Assembly (NCBI GenBank): GCA_024363285.1 | Contig: AP024710.1 | Span: 2,760,001 to 2,824,000 of the forward strand | Reading direction: 5' to 3' | Source: Leptolinea sp. HRD-7 | Lineage (GTDB): Bacteria; Chloroflexota; Anaerolineae; Anaerolineales; Anaerolineaceae | Length of the DNA: 64,000 bases | Part shown: piece by piece, positions 35,063-44,166 of the stretch | Position numbering within the stretch: the first letter of the stretch is position 1 | How the letters are laid out: each line of letters starts with the position of its first letter | Made by a program: the position numbers and the translations under genes | The notes under the pieces: model-generated | Database searches by the model: none | Told to the model about the DNA's origin: nothing | The model's input: only the letters and a program-made list of their open reading frames with translations

Positions 35063-36628
35063 GTGTTTGGATTAATTCCTATCGCTGTATTATTGTCTGG
35101 AGCGGTTGGTGTAATCGTTCTAAAATTTGTGCCAAGAGGTACCGGTTTTGCCTGGATATATTCGGTATTCTGCTCATTAGCAGGATGGTTATTATTTCTT
35201 GTCACAAAAAGTAATTTGCCATATTTATATTCCGGAAATCTATATTCTAATATTTCGATTAATACTAATTTCCCCGCATTTCAAATCGACATAATTGTAT
35301 GGCCGGCGATACTAATGGTGTTAGCCGTAGTTGCGGGAACAATTCTGGCTTCTGCGGCTCGAATTGGTTATGGCGCAACCAATGAGGAATGGGCAGGTAT
35401 TTTGTTAGTTGGCGTTTTGGGGATTGGGGCGTGTGCCAGTCAAAACGTTTTAACCGTCCTCATTTTTTTATCAATTTTTGATTTCTTAGAATTGTATATT
35501 ACTCTTTCGTCTAAAGAACAAAAAAAAGGAAATTTTCTTTTCTTGTTCTGGCGCTTCGTAAGTTTATTCACACTCTTCGCTGTTTTTGCCTGGAGTACTA
35601 CGGATACCAGGAATTTAAATAATTGGGAGACGCTTCTGCCAGTTCCGACCCAATTAACTTTACTGGCCTGTATTATGCGATTGGGTATTTTTCCTATAAA
35701 AATACTGTCAGGAGAATTATGCAATGTTGGTAATGGTTTAGATCTCTCTCGTAATTTAATCGAATTCATTGTTTCTGCCACTATAGTTCTTCAGTTACCT
35801 GTTATTAAAGATAATCAATTCACATTATCCATAATCCTGATTTATTTACTGATTTCTGGAATTCTATCTTTGTTTCAAATCAAAATACAAAGCACAGGTT
35901 TTACATCTGCTTTTTGGTTGTCAACCGGCGGTGCGATAATCTGTGCTGAATACTTATATGGATTTTCCGCTTCAGCGATATTTTTTCTGGTCGCCTTTGT
36001 TCAATTAGTATTCATTCTCTCTCAACCTACTCGATCAGGAAAAGCAACTACTGTTATTGTTGTGTTAGCCATTTTAAGTTTTAGCGGGTTGCCATTTACT
36101 CCGAATAATTTCGGATTGAATGGATTTGGCCTTTCTGGATCTATTCCTGGATTTCTTTTTCTCGCTATTCTTATTCCGTTTTTCTATCTGTTATTATCGA
36201 AGTTCTTTGAAGTGAGAGAAGAAATCATTAATATCGAACGCTGGGCAGAGACTATTGCTCCAATAGGATCGGTAATTCTAATGGCCTCTTCCTGGCTTGT
36301 ATTCTTAATTTGGCAACCAAATTCAATAAAGTATTATTTATCAATTCAAACAATTATCATGACTATAGGTGGAACCGCTATTTTCTTAGCCGTAAGATAT
36401 AAGCTGTTCACCCCGGAACCAGAGTTAAGAAAAATCGCAATTATCTACCAGCATTTCTTGAATAGAATACCTTTGCCACGATATACAGTATTTAAATCTG
36501 TTTACACAGTTATCAATAAATCGTATTTTTTCTTGATCAATCTATTTGAAAGCGATGGAGGAATTCTCTGGTCAATTTTGTGTCTTGTTTTAATTATTAC
36601 GATAATTAATGGAACAGGGTTGAACTAA
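35063..36628 (+). CDS. Complex I/Mrp-like membrane subunit (divergent), first of three
   Basis: A 521-residue protein with about 14 membrane helices, starting at GTG 35063. The pattern fits the proton-translocating antiporter-like family (NuoL/M/N, MrpA/D). LACIMRLGIFPIKILSGE near 193-210 occupies the place of the conserved lysine-helix/HxWLP segment, and LSFSGLPFTPNNFGL near 340 matches the late GLPPTxGF motif. Several of the usual charged residues are missing, so it may be structural rather than a pump. No ribosome site is visible. It is followed by two related or cooperating membrane proteins, with no NuoB-I-like redox genes near. Confidence 0.6.
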   Translation: MFGLIPIAVLLSGAVGVIVLKFVPRGTGFAWIYSVFCSLAGWLLFLVTKSNLPYLYSGNLYSNISINTNFPAFQIDIIVWPAILMVLAVVAGTILASAARIGYGATNEEWAGILLVGVLGIGACASQNVLTVLIFLSIFDFLELYITLSSKEQKKGNFLFLFWRFVSLFTLFAVFAWSTTDTRNLNNWETLLPVPTQLTLLACIMRLGIFPIKILSGELCNVGNGLDLSRNLIEFIVSATIVLQLPVIKDNQFTLSIILIYLLISGILSLFQIKIQSTGFTSAFWLSTGGAIICAEYLYGFSASAIFFLVAFVQLVFILSQPTRSGKATTVIVVLAILSFSGLPFTPNNFGLNGFGLSGSIPGFLFLAILIPFFYLLLSKFFEVREEIINIERWAETIAPIGSVILMASSWLVFLIWQPNSIKYYLSIQTIIMTIGGTAIFLAVRYKLFTPEPELRKIAIIYQHFLNRIPLPRYTVFKSVYTVINKSYFFLINLFESDGGILWSILCLVLIITIINGTGLN

Positions 36629-36629
36629 A

Positions 36630-37208
36630 ATGCTTTCAAATATTGCTGTAATAGCCGTATTGATTCTGATCTTGACCACAACTGTACTGCTATTAATCAA
36701 TCAATGGAGATGGATGTCAATTGCCTTGGCGTTTCAAGTCTTTTCTGTTTTCTGGCTTACAACTTTATCGTGGTCAATTCCCGAAAGCATTGTGAAACTA
36801 ATTGGAGGATGGATAACTATTGCAATCATTAGCTCTACCCATCCTGATGTCACACTTGAAACAGATAATATTTCTGCCGGATTTGGTTTTCGGTTTCTTA
36901 TTGCTGGAATGATATGGCTTTTCTCATTTTCTATTTCACCCATCATTCAAACTTTGATACAAACCAGGATAGAAGTAATTTGGGGTGGCATGTTACTTTT
37001 TGCCAGTGGCCTTTTGCAGGTAGGACTGGCCAAAAATCATATCCGAACTATTGTTGGTTTAATCACTTTTATCAGTGGATTTGAAGTAATGTACGCGTCG
37101 ATTGAGAGCTCTGTCCTTGTCTCGGGATTACTCGTATTTATTACAATCGGATTATCGTGGCTCACGATATATTTCAATACCGCTCCTGGAGATCGAGAGG
37201 AAATATGA
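36630..37208 (+). CDS. Small six-helix membrane protein in the complex I-like cluster
   Basis: A 192-residue protein made almost entirely of six hydrophobic helices, with a single longer polar loop at residues ~70-82. Size and position between two antiporter-like subunits resemble NuoJ/NuoK or MrpB/C components, but no diagnostic motif is visible. It starts one base after the upstream stop and overlaps the next gene by ATGA, so all three should be made in fixed ratio. Function unknown. Confidence 0.65.
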   Translation: MLSNIAVIAVLILILTTTVLLLINQWRWMSIALAFQVFSVFWLTTLSWSIPESIVKLIGGWITIAIISSTHPDVTLETDNISAGFGFRFLIAGMIWLFSFSISPIIQTLIQTRIEVIWGGMLLFASGLLQVGLAKNHIRTIVGLITFISGFEVMYASIESSVLVSGLLVFITIGLSWLTIYFNTAPGDREEI

Positions 37209-38590
37209 GTGCGCCAGTCATTTGGATAGGATTACCCGGAATAATGAGTCTGGTGTTGTGGTATTTTCGTAGGAATGAACGAAAAACGCTATTTTGGGGA
37301 CTAGGTTTCTCACTTTTTCTAATAATTACATCTCTAATTACACATGTTGATAAGGCGTTTTTTCAAATTGGAAGTACTTCCTTTCAAATAAATTCATCTT
37401 TGACGATATTAGGACGAACGTTTTCATTTGGTAACGGTGATTTGATTATTGTTTCTCTTCTTTTTATTATTCTTTTTCTTTTTACAAGTATGGCATTTGT
37501 AATTGACGTTCCAATAAAGTTTGTTCCTACTGCGTTTTTAATTGTAAGTCTATTTCTTGCTGCATTAAGTGTTCAACCTTTTTTGTATGCTGCACTTATT
37601 CTCGAAATATGTGTAATTCTGGCTGTAGTGCTTTTTACTGACTTCGGCAGCCAACCTTCAAAAGGTGTTTTGCGATTTATCATTTATCAAACGTTAGCAT
37701 TACCTTTCATATTAACATCCGGATGGGTTTTATCTGCTATTGAAGCTAACCCTACCGAAACCAAACTAATAATTCAGGCACTTATTCTTCTAGGTTTAGG
37801 TTTTTCGTTTTGGGTTGGTGTTTTCCCATTCAATTCATGGATGCCGCAGATAGCCAGTGAAAAACCACCTTTTGAAGTTGGCTTTATCCTTCTTATGTTT
37901 AATATTGTTGTTTTGGTATTAATCATGCGATATCTCGATGGTTTTGTCTGGCTAAGAGATGATGCAAAAATTTTCACTGTTTTGCGGATTCTTGGCTTTT
38001 TAATGACAATCACAGGATCATTATTCTTTTTGATGGAGGAAAATATTTATCGGACTACAGCGTATATAATTTCATTTGAAACAGGATTGTCAATTCTTTC
38101 TTTAAGCTTAAATAAAGCCACTGGGTGGGATGCATTTGTTTTGATGTTTCTCCCGAGAATACTTGCAGTATCGCAATGGTCAATGCTCTTGTCATTTATT
38201 CAACAAAATGAAATAAATAAAAATGAAGAAGAAAAAATTATTAACCCGTTAATTTTGTTTGGTTTTGCCATAGCATCGCTTACTTTGGCTGGCTTGCCTT
38301 TATTGCCGGCATTTCCCTCAAGATTATTATTATTAACTGAATTAATCCAAATCAATCCGTTAAATATTGTCTGGCTAATGATTTCTAATGTTTTATTGAT
38401 TGCTGCCATTATCAAATTTTTGCGGAACATATCGTTCAGAGTCAAGACCTGGTCTTCTATAAAATTGCCAATAGTTGAAGAGATATATCATGGTCTATTC
38501 TTAGGAATAATAATTATTATTGGTATATTCCCACAATTCTTTTTGCAAAGCATGCTGGCTATACTAGGAGCATTCCCCAATTTAAAATGA
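37205..38590 (+). CDS. NuoN/NuoM-like antiporter-fold subunit, third of three
   Basis: A 461-residue protein with about 13 helices. ATG 37205 is chosen because it overlaps the upstream stop as ATGA; an earlier in-frame start would lie deep inside that gene. The segment FPFNSWMPQIASEKPPFEVG near 208-227 is a clear version of the PFHxWLPDAHxxAP motif of NuoM/N and MrpD, with His replaced by Asn. LTLAGLPLLPAFPSR near 364 matches the late GLP motif. This is the strongest evidence that the three genes derive from a proton-pumping membrane arm. No quinone or redox module is adjacent. Confidence 0.72.
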   Translation: MSAPVIWIGLPGIMSLVLWYFRRNERKTLFWGLGFSLFLIITSLITHVDKAFFQIGSTSFQINSSLTILGRTFSFGNGDLIIVSLLFIILFLFTSMAFVIDVPIKFVPTAFLIVSLFLAALSVQPFLYAALILEICVILAVVLFTDFGSQPSKGVLRFIIYQTLALPFILTSGWVLSAIEANPTETKLIIQALILLGLGFSFWVGVFPFNSWMPQIASEKPPFEVGFILLMFNIVVLVLIMRYLDGFVWLRDDAKIFTVLRILGFLMTITGSLFFLMEENIYRTTAYIISFETGLSILSLSLNKATGWDAFVLMFLPRILAVSQWSMLLSFIQQNEINKNEEEKIINPLILFGFAIASLTLAGLPLLPAFPSRLLLLTELIQINPLNIVWLMISNVLLIAAIIKFLRNISFRVKTWSSIKLPIVEEIYHGLFLGIIIIIGIFPQFFLQSMLAILGAFPNLK

Positions 38591-38603
38591 TGTAAATGCA
38601 GGA

Positions 38604-38612
38604 TGGTATAAT
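38604..38612 (+). promoter_or_regulatory. Extended -10 promoter for the coiled-coil-selB-containing transcript
   Basis: TGGTATAAT is a perfect extended -10 (TGnTATAAT), without a clear -35. The transcript would start near 38619 and carry the AAGGAA ribosome site of the gene at 38642. Confidence 0.5.
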
Positions 38613-38641
38613 TTTTTTGACTTTAAGTTCAAGGAACCAAC

Positions 38642-39820
38642 ATGGATTTAGAACAATTAAATAAAAAAATTGAATGGCTAGATGAAGAGCGTAGAAAAGA
38701 CAAAACTACGATTGCCATGTTGTCTGAACGGCTTTCAGCATTAGAAATGAGTATTAATGGTGTTTCACAAGAAGTAAAAGCTATTCAAAGTGAAACAAGC
38801 AGGATTTCAGCTTTTTCTGGCCGATTTGACCAGATTCAAACAGCGATTAGCTCACTAAAAGTTGAACTCTCCCGTAGTATTGAACAAGTCGATAAGGCTC
38901 GTTTGGATCAAAATAGGGAACTTGAGAAAAGCCGATTGGCAGAAATCGATACTGTAAAAAAATCTGTTGCAGAATTAAGAAAGAATCTGGATGTTATTGC
39001 AGAAATTAAGAAAACACTGCAGGTACATCAAGAAGAAGAATTTCGATTAAGCCGTTTAATTAGTGAAACTGATACTAAAGTAACGGAAATAACCCGTGGA
39101 GATGAAGAATATAAACGTACATTGCGGTTATTAGAAGAAGGCAGGCGGCAAGACTCAAAGAGATTGTCGGATTTATTGGGAGAAGTAACGGCAATTCGGA
39201 AACGCCAGGATGAGCAACGAGGAAAAGTAGATCTAACATCTGACTCGACGCGAAAATTGGAACAACGGGTAACTGAATTGCTAACGGCTGAGACTGAACG
39301 ACGTCAGTCTATCAATTCGTTCATCGAAAAACAGTCTGTTCAACAGGTAGAACGTGATCGAACATGGAAAGAATGGCAGGATAGGTTTGCAGCCTTTGAA
39401 AAGCAAACAACACTTATTGATACCCAATTACAAACACTAGAGTCTATGCAAAGGGCTGTCAAACGTTCGCAGGATTCATTTGATGAAATTACCCAAAAAT
39501 TTGAACGACGAATAAACGAAATTACGGAAATGACCAGGATTAACGAGGACAGATTCCGGCAGGAATGGGTTGGCTTTAAAAATGACGACCAAAAGCGTTG
39601 GACTAATTATTCATTAAGCCAGGGTGAACAAATTTCTGAAATTCATAGACAATTGAATAAATACCAGGAACAAATAGAAAAATTGGAAGATGTTGCCGCA
39701 GATCTTAATGATTTGATGATACAGGTCAATGAAGAAACTCAGAAGAGGCTACAATCATTAGTCAATATAACGCATTCCTGGGCGGAAGATTTCAATCAAC
39801 TAACAAAATCAAACGGGTAA
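38642..39820 (+). CDS. Long coiled-coil protein of unknown function
   Basis: A 392-residue, almost entirely alpha-helical protein with heptad-like repeats from start to end. It is rich in Glu, Gln, Arg and Ser, with no Cys, signal peptide or membrane helix. Short breaks occur near residues 55 and 190. Such proteins act as spacers or scaffolds, but nothing identifies a partner. It starts 52 bases after the complex I-like trio behind its own promoter and ends four bases before selB. Confidence 0.78.
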   Translation: MDLEQLNKKIEWLDEERRKDKTTIAMLSERLSALEMSINGVSQEVKAIQSETSRISAFSGRFDQIQTAISSLKVELSRSIEQVDKARLDQNRELEKSRLAEIDTVKKSVAELRKNLDVIAEIKKTLQVHQEEEFRLSRLISETDTKVTEITRGDEEYKRTLRLLEEGRRQDSKRLSDLLGEVTAIRKRQDEQRGKVDLTSDSTRKLEQRVTELLTAETERRQSINSFIEKQSVQQVERDRTWKEWQDRFAAFEKQTTLIDTQLQTLESMQRAVKRSQDSFDEITQKFERRINEITEMTRINEDRFRQEWVGFKNDDQKRWTNYSLSQGEQISEIHRQLNKYQEQIEKLEDVAADLNDLMIQVNEETQKRLQSLVNITHSWAEDFNQLTKSNG

Positions 39821-39824
39821 AACA

Positions 39825-41732
39825 ATGAGAGTTATCGGTACCGCCGGACATGTTGATCATGGAAAATCAACGTTGGTCAAGGCGCTTACGGGAATTGATC
39901 CTGACCGGTTAAGAGAAGAAAAAGCCCGTGAAATGACTATTGACCTGGGATTTGCCTATTTAACATTACCAGACGGTCAAACTGTTGGTATTGTTGATGT
40001 TCCCGGGCACAAAGATTTCATTGAGAATATGCTGGCCGGAGTAGGTGCTATTTCTTCGGTAATTTTTGTTGTTGATGCCAATGAAGGATTTATGCCCCAA
40101 ACTCGGGAGCATCTTCACATTCTTGATCAACTAAATCTGGAAAGCGGATTAATCGTACTAACGAAATGTGACCTGGTTTCAAATCCGGATTGGTTTGATC
40201 TCTTAATAGATGAAATCAGGGAAGAGGTTCATGGAACATTTTTATCTGATGCCCCGATACTAAAAGTCTCAGCTAAAACCGGTGAAGGACTTGATGGATT
40301 AGTAAAGAATATCGCCGAAATACTTAATACGTCCAAACCACCCGGAGATTCCGGTAAACCGAGATTAAGCATCGACCGTGTTTTTGCATTGCACGGATTC
40401 GGCACAGTAGTAACAGGCACACTTCTCGACGGAAGAATTAAATCAGGTGATGAAGTATTTATTTTGGGTGAGGGAAAACGGGGAAGAATTCGCGGACTTC
40501 AGTCTCATAATAAAAAAGTAGACGAGGTTTTTCCGGGGTCACGGATCGCCATTAATATTTCTGGATTGGAAGCCAGTGAGATTAAACGGGGAGATCTTTT
40601 ACAAAAAGAACCAGAAGCAGGTTCAACACGTATAGATGCATGGATTCAACTCCTAAATAATTTGAGTAGGCCTTTAAAACACAATGATCAAGTAAAAGTA
40701 TTTCATCTGGCTTCCGAACACATTGGGCGAATCCGAATATTGGGAGCTGATGAAATAGCCCAGGGTATGGGAGGTTATGTTCAAATAGAATTTGAATCTC
40801 CACTTTTCGCCAGAAAAGATGACAGGTTTATTATTCGCTTCCCATCGCCATCAGAAACAATCGGAGGCGGAAAAATTCTTCAAACAAATGTGAGAAAGAG
40901 ATATAAGCGTTTTTCACCTGATATCTTGGAGATGTTATCAATAATTAGGAGAGGTTCACTTGACGATAAAATTATTGAGGTAGGGAAAAAGAAGATCATA
41001 TTCAATAAAAATGACATAGATGAGATTTCAAGTTTTACACAAAACCAGGTTAAACAAACATTATCTGAATTGGTTGATACGGGTTCTATTATCAAATTAT
41101 CAATTCTGGATAATCATCTCCAAAACGATTTATTTATATTAAATTCCCAACTGAAAAAACTGATAGAACAGGTAAGAGCTTACTTAGAACAATATCACGC
41201 AAAATATCCATTGAGATTTGGAGCTACACTAGATGAATTTCAACGTTTGCTTAAATTTGATAAAAGCACAACCAATTTTTTACTAAATGAGTTAGTAAAA
41301 AGAGATATTTGCAAAGCAAAAGGCAATCGTTATTCTTTGCCAAATTTTTCGATGAAATTGAGTTTTGAAGATCAAAATAAATTGAATTTCTTGAATAAAA
41401 CAATTGACAAATCGCGTTTTTCTCCCCCGGGAAAATCTGATTTAATTTCGATTACAGGGCACGAATTATTTGACTTCCTGGTAATTAATGGGGATATTAT
41501 CCAATTGTCAAATGATGTTATTGTGCGCAAGAGTGAATTTGATGAAATGTTCGAATTTACAAAAAAGACATTGAAGGAGAATGGAAAAATAACTGTCTCT
41601 GAATTCAGAGATGCTTTCCACAATAGCAGGAAATACGCGCTCGCATTTTTAGAATACCTTGATGAAATGAAAGTAACAAAACGCGAAGGCGATTATCGAA
41701 TATTAAATTCAATTAATAAAGAACAAGCATAA
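39825..41732 (+). CDS. selB: Selenocysteine-specific elongation factor
   Basis: Delivers Sec-tRNA to the ribosome at UGA codons marked by SECIS hairpins. 635 residues. The GTPase domain has GHVDHGKST at 8-16, DVPGHKDF near 58 and TKCD near 107. EF-Tu-like domains 2-3 follow, then a C-terminal half of winged helices that bind SECIS RNA. Without selA, selC or selD in the window it still implies that the genome decodes UGA as selenocysteine. I checked the genes here and found no in-frame UGA. It starts four bases after the coiled-coil gene, and its 3' end overlaps rsmI by 20 bases. Confidence 0.95.
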   Translation: MRVIGTAGHVDHGKSTLVKALTGIDPDRLREEKAREMTIDLGFAYLTLPDGQTVGIVDVPGHKDFIENMLAGVGAISSVIFVVDANEGFMPQTREHLHILDQLNLESGLIVLTKCDLVSNPDWFDLLIDEIREEVHGTFLSDAPILKVSAKTGEGLDGLVKNIAEILNTSKPPGDSGKPRLSIDRVFALHGFGTVVTGTLLDGRIKSGDEVFILGEGKRGRIRGLQSHNKKVDEVFPGSRIAINISGLEASEIKRGDLLQKEPEAGSTRIDAWIQLLNNLSRPLKHNDQVKVFHLASEHIGRIRILGADEIAQGMGGYVQIEFESPLFARKDDRFIIRFPSPSETIGGGKILQTNVRKRYKRFSPDILEMLSIIRRGSLDDKIIEVGKKKIIFNKNDIDEISSFTQNQVKQTLSELVDTGSIIKLSILDNHLQNDLFILNSQLKKLIEQVRAYLEQYHAKYPLRFGATLDEFQRLLKFDKSTTNFLLNELVKRDICKAKGNRYSLPNFSMKLSFEDQNKLNFLNKTIDKSRFSPPGKSDLISITGHELFDFLVINGDIIQLSNDVIVRKSEFDEMFEFTKKTLKENGKITVSEFRDAFHNSRKYALAFLEYLDEMKVTKREGDYRILNSINKEQA

Positions 41733-42396
41733 ACTCCGCTTTTTTCCCGCCGGCTTCTTTGTATATCTGACCAAGATTACCCCTGTAGATCTTTTCTCCA
41801 ACCTGTGTAAGATCACAAGCCAGCACGGCACGCTTTCCTGATCCGAAAACTTTTATGACGTCCTTTAAAACAGAATCCATTCGATAGGGAGTATCCATTA
41901 AAACAATGGGGATATGCATTTTGCGTAAATAGTCCATCATGGATTGACGTTCTTCAGGTTGCCTTGGCAAGAAACCGGCGAAGTAAAATTTAAGAAGGGG
42001 GATCTCAAGAATGGAAAGTGTCGCCATTAACGAAGAAGCGCCTGGCACTGGAACGACTCTCGCGCCCAGATCGAGAGCTCTCTCAATCAGTTTTGATCCG
42101 GGATCAGAAAAAACCGGTGTGCCACAATCAGTAATTAATGCGATTGACGCTCCAGCAAGTAATTTTTCTTGAAGAACATCACCAATACGAGATTCATTGT
42201 GTTCGTTTGCTTCAATCCACTCTTTTACTTCTATTCCAATACTTTTCGCGAGTTTTGAACCTGTTTTTCGGTCTTCACAGATAACTGCGTCAGCGTCTTT
42301 TAGTATATCCACAGCACGTAAAGTAATGTCACGAGGATTACCAATAGGCGTGGCAACAATATACAGGGTACCCAGTTTAATATTCCGTAAGTCCAT
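41713..42396 (-). CDS. rsmI: 16S rRNA (cytidine-1402 2'-O)-methyltransferase
   Basis: SAM-dependent methyltransferase of the tetrapyrrole-methylase fold, modifying C1402 in the decoding centre. 227 residues, somewhat shorter than the ~280 of E. coli because the C-terminal extension is absent. Diagnostic segments: LYIVATPIGNPRDITLRA near 11-28, ICEDRKTGSKL near 38, EHNE near 64 and ITDCGTPVFSDPG near 85. Co-oriented with the znuCB-like genes and 15 bases after them. It overlaps the convergent selB end by 20 bases. Confidence 0.95.
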   Translation of the reverse strand: MDLRNIKLGTLYIVATPIGNPRDITLRAVDILKDADAVICEDRKTGSKLAKSIGIEVKEWIEANEHNESRIGDVLQEKLLAGASIALITDCGTPVFSDPGSKLIERALDLGARVVPVPGASSLMATLSILEIPLLKFYFAGFLPRQPEERQSMMDYLRKMHIPIVLMDTPYRMDSVLKDVIKVFGSGKRAVLACDLTQVGEKIYRGNLGQIYKEAGGKKAEFMLVLY

Positions 42397-42411
42397 TTTT
42401 AACCTGTCAAT

Positions 42412-43242
42412 TTATGTGAGACGCAATATCCCTTTGCGGGGAGAGAAAAGATACGCAATTATAAATATAAACGTTGAGATGAGAACAATGGCCGCGCCTG
42501 AAGCAATACTCGCATAATAGCTGATATATAATCCTATGATACTCGACGCGACACCAATAATAGAAGAGACGATCATCATTCTTGATAATCTATTCGTTAG
42601 CAGATACGCAGAAGCTGCCGGTGTCACCAGTAGAGCCGCAACAAGACCTATCCCCACCGTTTGAAGAGAAACGACAATCGTTAATGAGATAAGAATTAGC
42701 ATTAAAATCCGCAGGCGTTCGGCTGGAAGTCGTAACGTAGTCGCAAGGATAGGGTCAAAAGAAATGATTTTAAAGGGGCGATAGTAAATATACACAACAC
42801 CAAAAATAAAAATTGTTAATATTCCAATTTGATATAAATCGGAAGAACCAACACCCAGAACGTCTCCGAACATAATGTGAGTCAGGTCTACCGCGTATGA
42901 ACGGATGGTACTTATGAGCGCAATTCCCAAGGCGAGTGCCGCGGAGAATAATACACCAATGGCTGTATCTTCACGGATAGTTCCGTGACGGGAAAAAAAA
43001 CCGATCCCCAATGCTACAAGAATGGACGCGATCAACGCTCCAATCATAAGATTTCCACCAAATAAATACGCGATTGCAACCCCCGGTAATATCGCATGTG
43101 CCAGCGCGTCTCCCAGGAATGCCATAGAGCGTAAGACAACATAGCACCCGATTACAGAGCAAACTAACCCGACAATTATAGAAGCCGCCATACCGCGCTG
43201 CATGAACTCGTATGATAATGGTTGAAGCAGGAAGCTCATCAT
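42412..43242 (-). CDS. Zinc/manganese ABC transporter permease
   Basis: ABC-3 family membrane subunit (ZnuB/MntB/TroC group), 276 residues with eight to nine helices. Recognisable segments are LVCSVIGCYVVLRSMAFLGDAL near 24-45 and LLVTPAASAYLLTNR near 182, both typical for the family. The metal cannot be decided from the permease alone. The start overlaps the ATPase gene stop by four bases (ATGA), so the two are co-translated. No periplasmic metal-binding protein is encoded nearby. Confidence 0.92.
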   Translation of the reverse strand: MMSFLLQPLSYEFMQRGMAASIIVGLVCSVIGCYVVLRSMAFLGDALAHAILPGVAIAYLFGGNLMIGALIASILVALGIGFFSRHGTIREDTAIGVLFSAALALGIALISTIRSYAVDLTHIMFGDVLGVGSSDLYQIGILTIFIFGVVYIYYRPFKIISFDPILATTLRLPAERLRILMLILISLTIVVSLQTVGIGLVAALLVTPAASAYLLTNRLSRMMIVSSIIGVASSIIGLYISYYASIASGAAIVLISTFIFIIAYLFSPRKGILRLT

Positions 43243-44042
43243 TCATTTACCTCATGGTCTTCATGTCCACAGCAATGATCAACCATTGCTGTATTACCCA
43301 ATAAAAAAACCTGAGACCCGAAGGCATCCGCAAGATTTGAGGGTGTCATTACTGTTTCAGGTGTTCCGAAAGCAATTATCCGGTGATTTAGCAGCATTAT
43401 GTTCTCGAATTTCGAAGCAGCCATGTTTAGGTCATGGGTGGAAACCATCACTGTCACATTTTTCTTGCGAAGAAGTGTCAAAATTTCAAAAGTAGCTTCC
43501 TGTGTTGAGACATCAACTCCATTGAATGGTTCGTCCATTAATAAAATATGAGGGTCCTGAGCAATTGCCCTTGCAAGAAATACCCGCTGCAATTGTCCTC
43601 CAGATATTTCATTTAATGAGTTCTTCGCCAATTTTTGAATTCCGAGTTGTTCCATGGCAGAGTTTACGGCTGCATGATCAATTTTTGATGGATTTTTTAT
43701 CGGTCCATAATGCATATATCGACCCATCATGATCACTTCCTCAACTGTGATGGGAAAACGTAAGTCAACCTCTTCACGTTGGGGAACATACGCGACACAG
43801 GATAGGTTACCCCCGAGAGGACGCGAATGGATTTGAGCTTTCCCCGAGGATGGTTTTATAAGCCCAACAAGAAGTTTAAAAAGTGTTGACTTTCCGGCTC
43901 CATTTGGGCCGACGACGGCAACCTGATTGCCATGAGGAATGGAAATGGTTATGTGATCCAGAGCGGGCTTGCTGCCATATAAAACCGTTATTTCCTGAAG
44001 ATCGATATTGGCAGGAACTACAGGTTGATCTGTTGACCTCAT
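43239..44042 (-). CDS. Zinc/manganese ABC transporter ATP-binding protein with metal-binding tail
   Basis: A 267-residue ATPase. Walker A is GPNGAGKST near 45, the Q-loop is VPQREEVD, the signature ISGGQLQR and Walker B ILLMDEPFNGVD, as in ZnuC/MntA. The last residues contain DHCCGHEDHE, a Cys/His cluster like the metal-sensing tails found on some ZnuC proteins, which supports zinc. Its promoter region carries a Fur/Zur-like box, so repression by metal sufficiency is expected. Divergent from murJ. Confidence 0.93.
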   Translation of the reverse strand: MRSTDQPVVPANIDLQEITVLYGSKPALDHITISIPHGNQVAVVGPNGAGKSTLFKLLVGLIKPSSGKAQIHSRPLGGNLSCVAYVPQREEVDLRFPITVEEVIMMGRYMHYGPIKNPSKIDHAAVNSAMEQLGIQKLAKNSLNEISGGQLQRVFLARAIAQDPHILLMDEPFNGVDVSTQEATFEILTLLRKKNVTVMVSTHDLNMAASKFENIMLLNHRIIAFGTPETVMTPSNLADAFGSQVFLLGNTAMVDHCCGHEDHEVNE

Positions 44043-44093
44043 TAGTTTTCTGACATTTCTTTCTGCCTTTACTCAGGCCTGTTATTGAAAAAC

Positions 44094-44127
44094 ATTATCA
44101 TTATCATTGAAAGGAATATCCTGTCAA
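44094..44127 (-). promoter_or_regulatory. Metal-regulated promoter: Fur-family-like box over the -10
   Basis: On the minus strand TTGACA (44127-44122), 16-base spacer, GATAAT (44105-44100). The -10 lies inside CAATGATAATGATAAT (44109-44094), which contains tandem GATAAT hexamers as in Fur/Zur boxes. Binding would cover the -10 of the znuCB-like operon. Confidence 0.65.
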
Positions 44128-44166
44128 GAGTTTGATACAATAATCAACCATAACCAGAGGCCTTCC

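Noticed and set aside
44107..44166. Longer murJ start at GTG 44107.
   Set aside because: It would translate through the Fur-like box and promoter region; ATG 44167 has a ribosome site and gives the family N-terminus.
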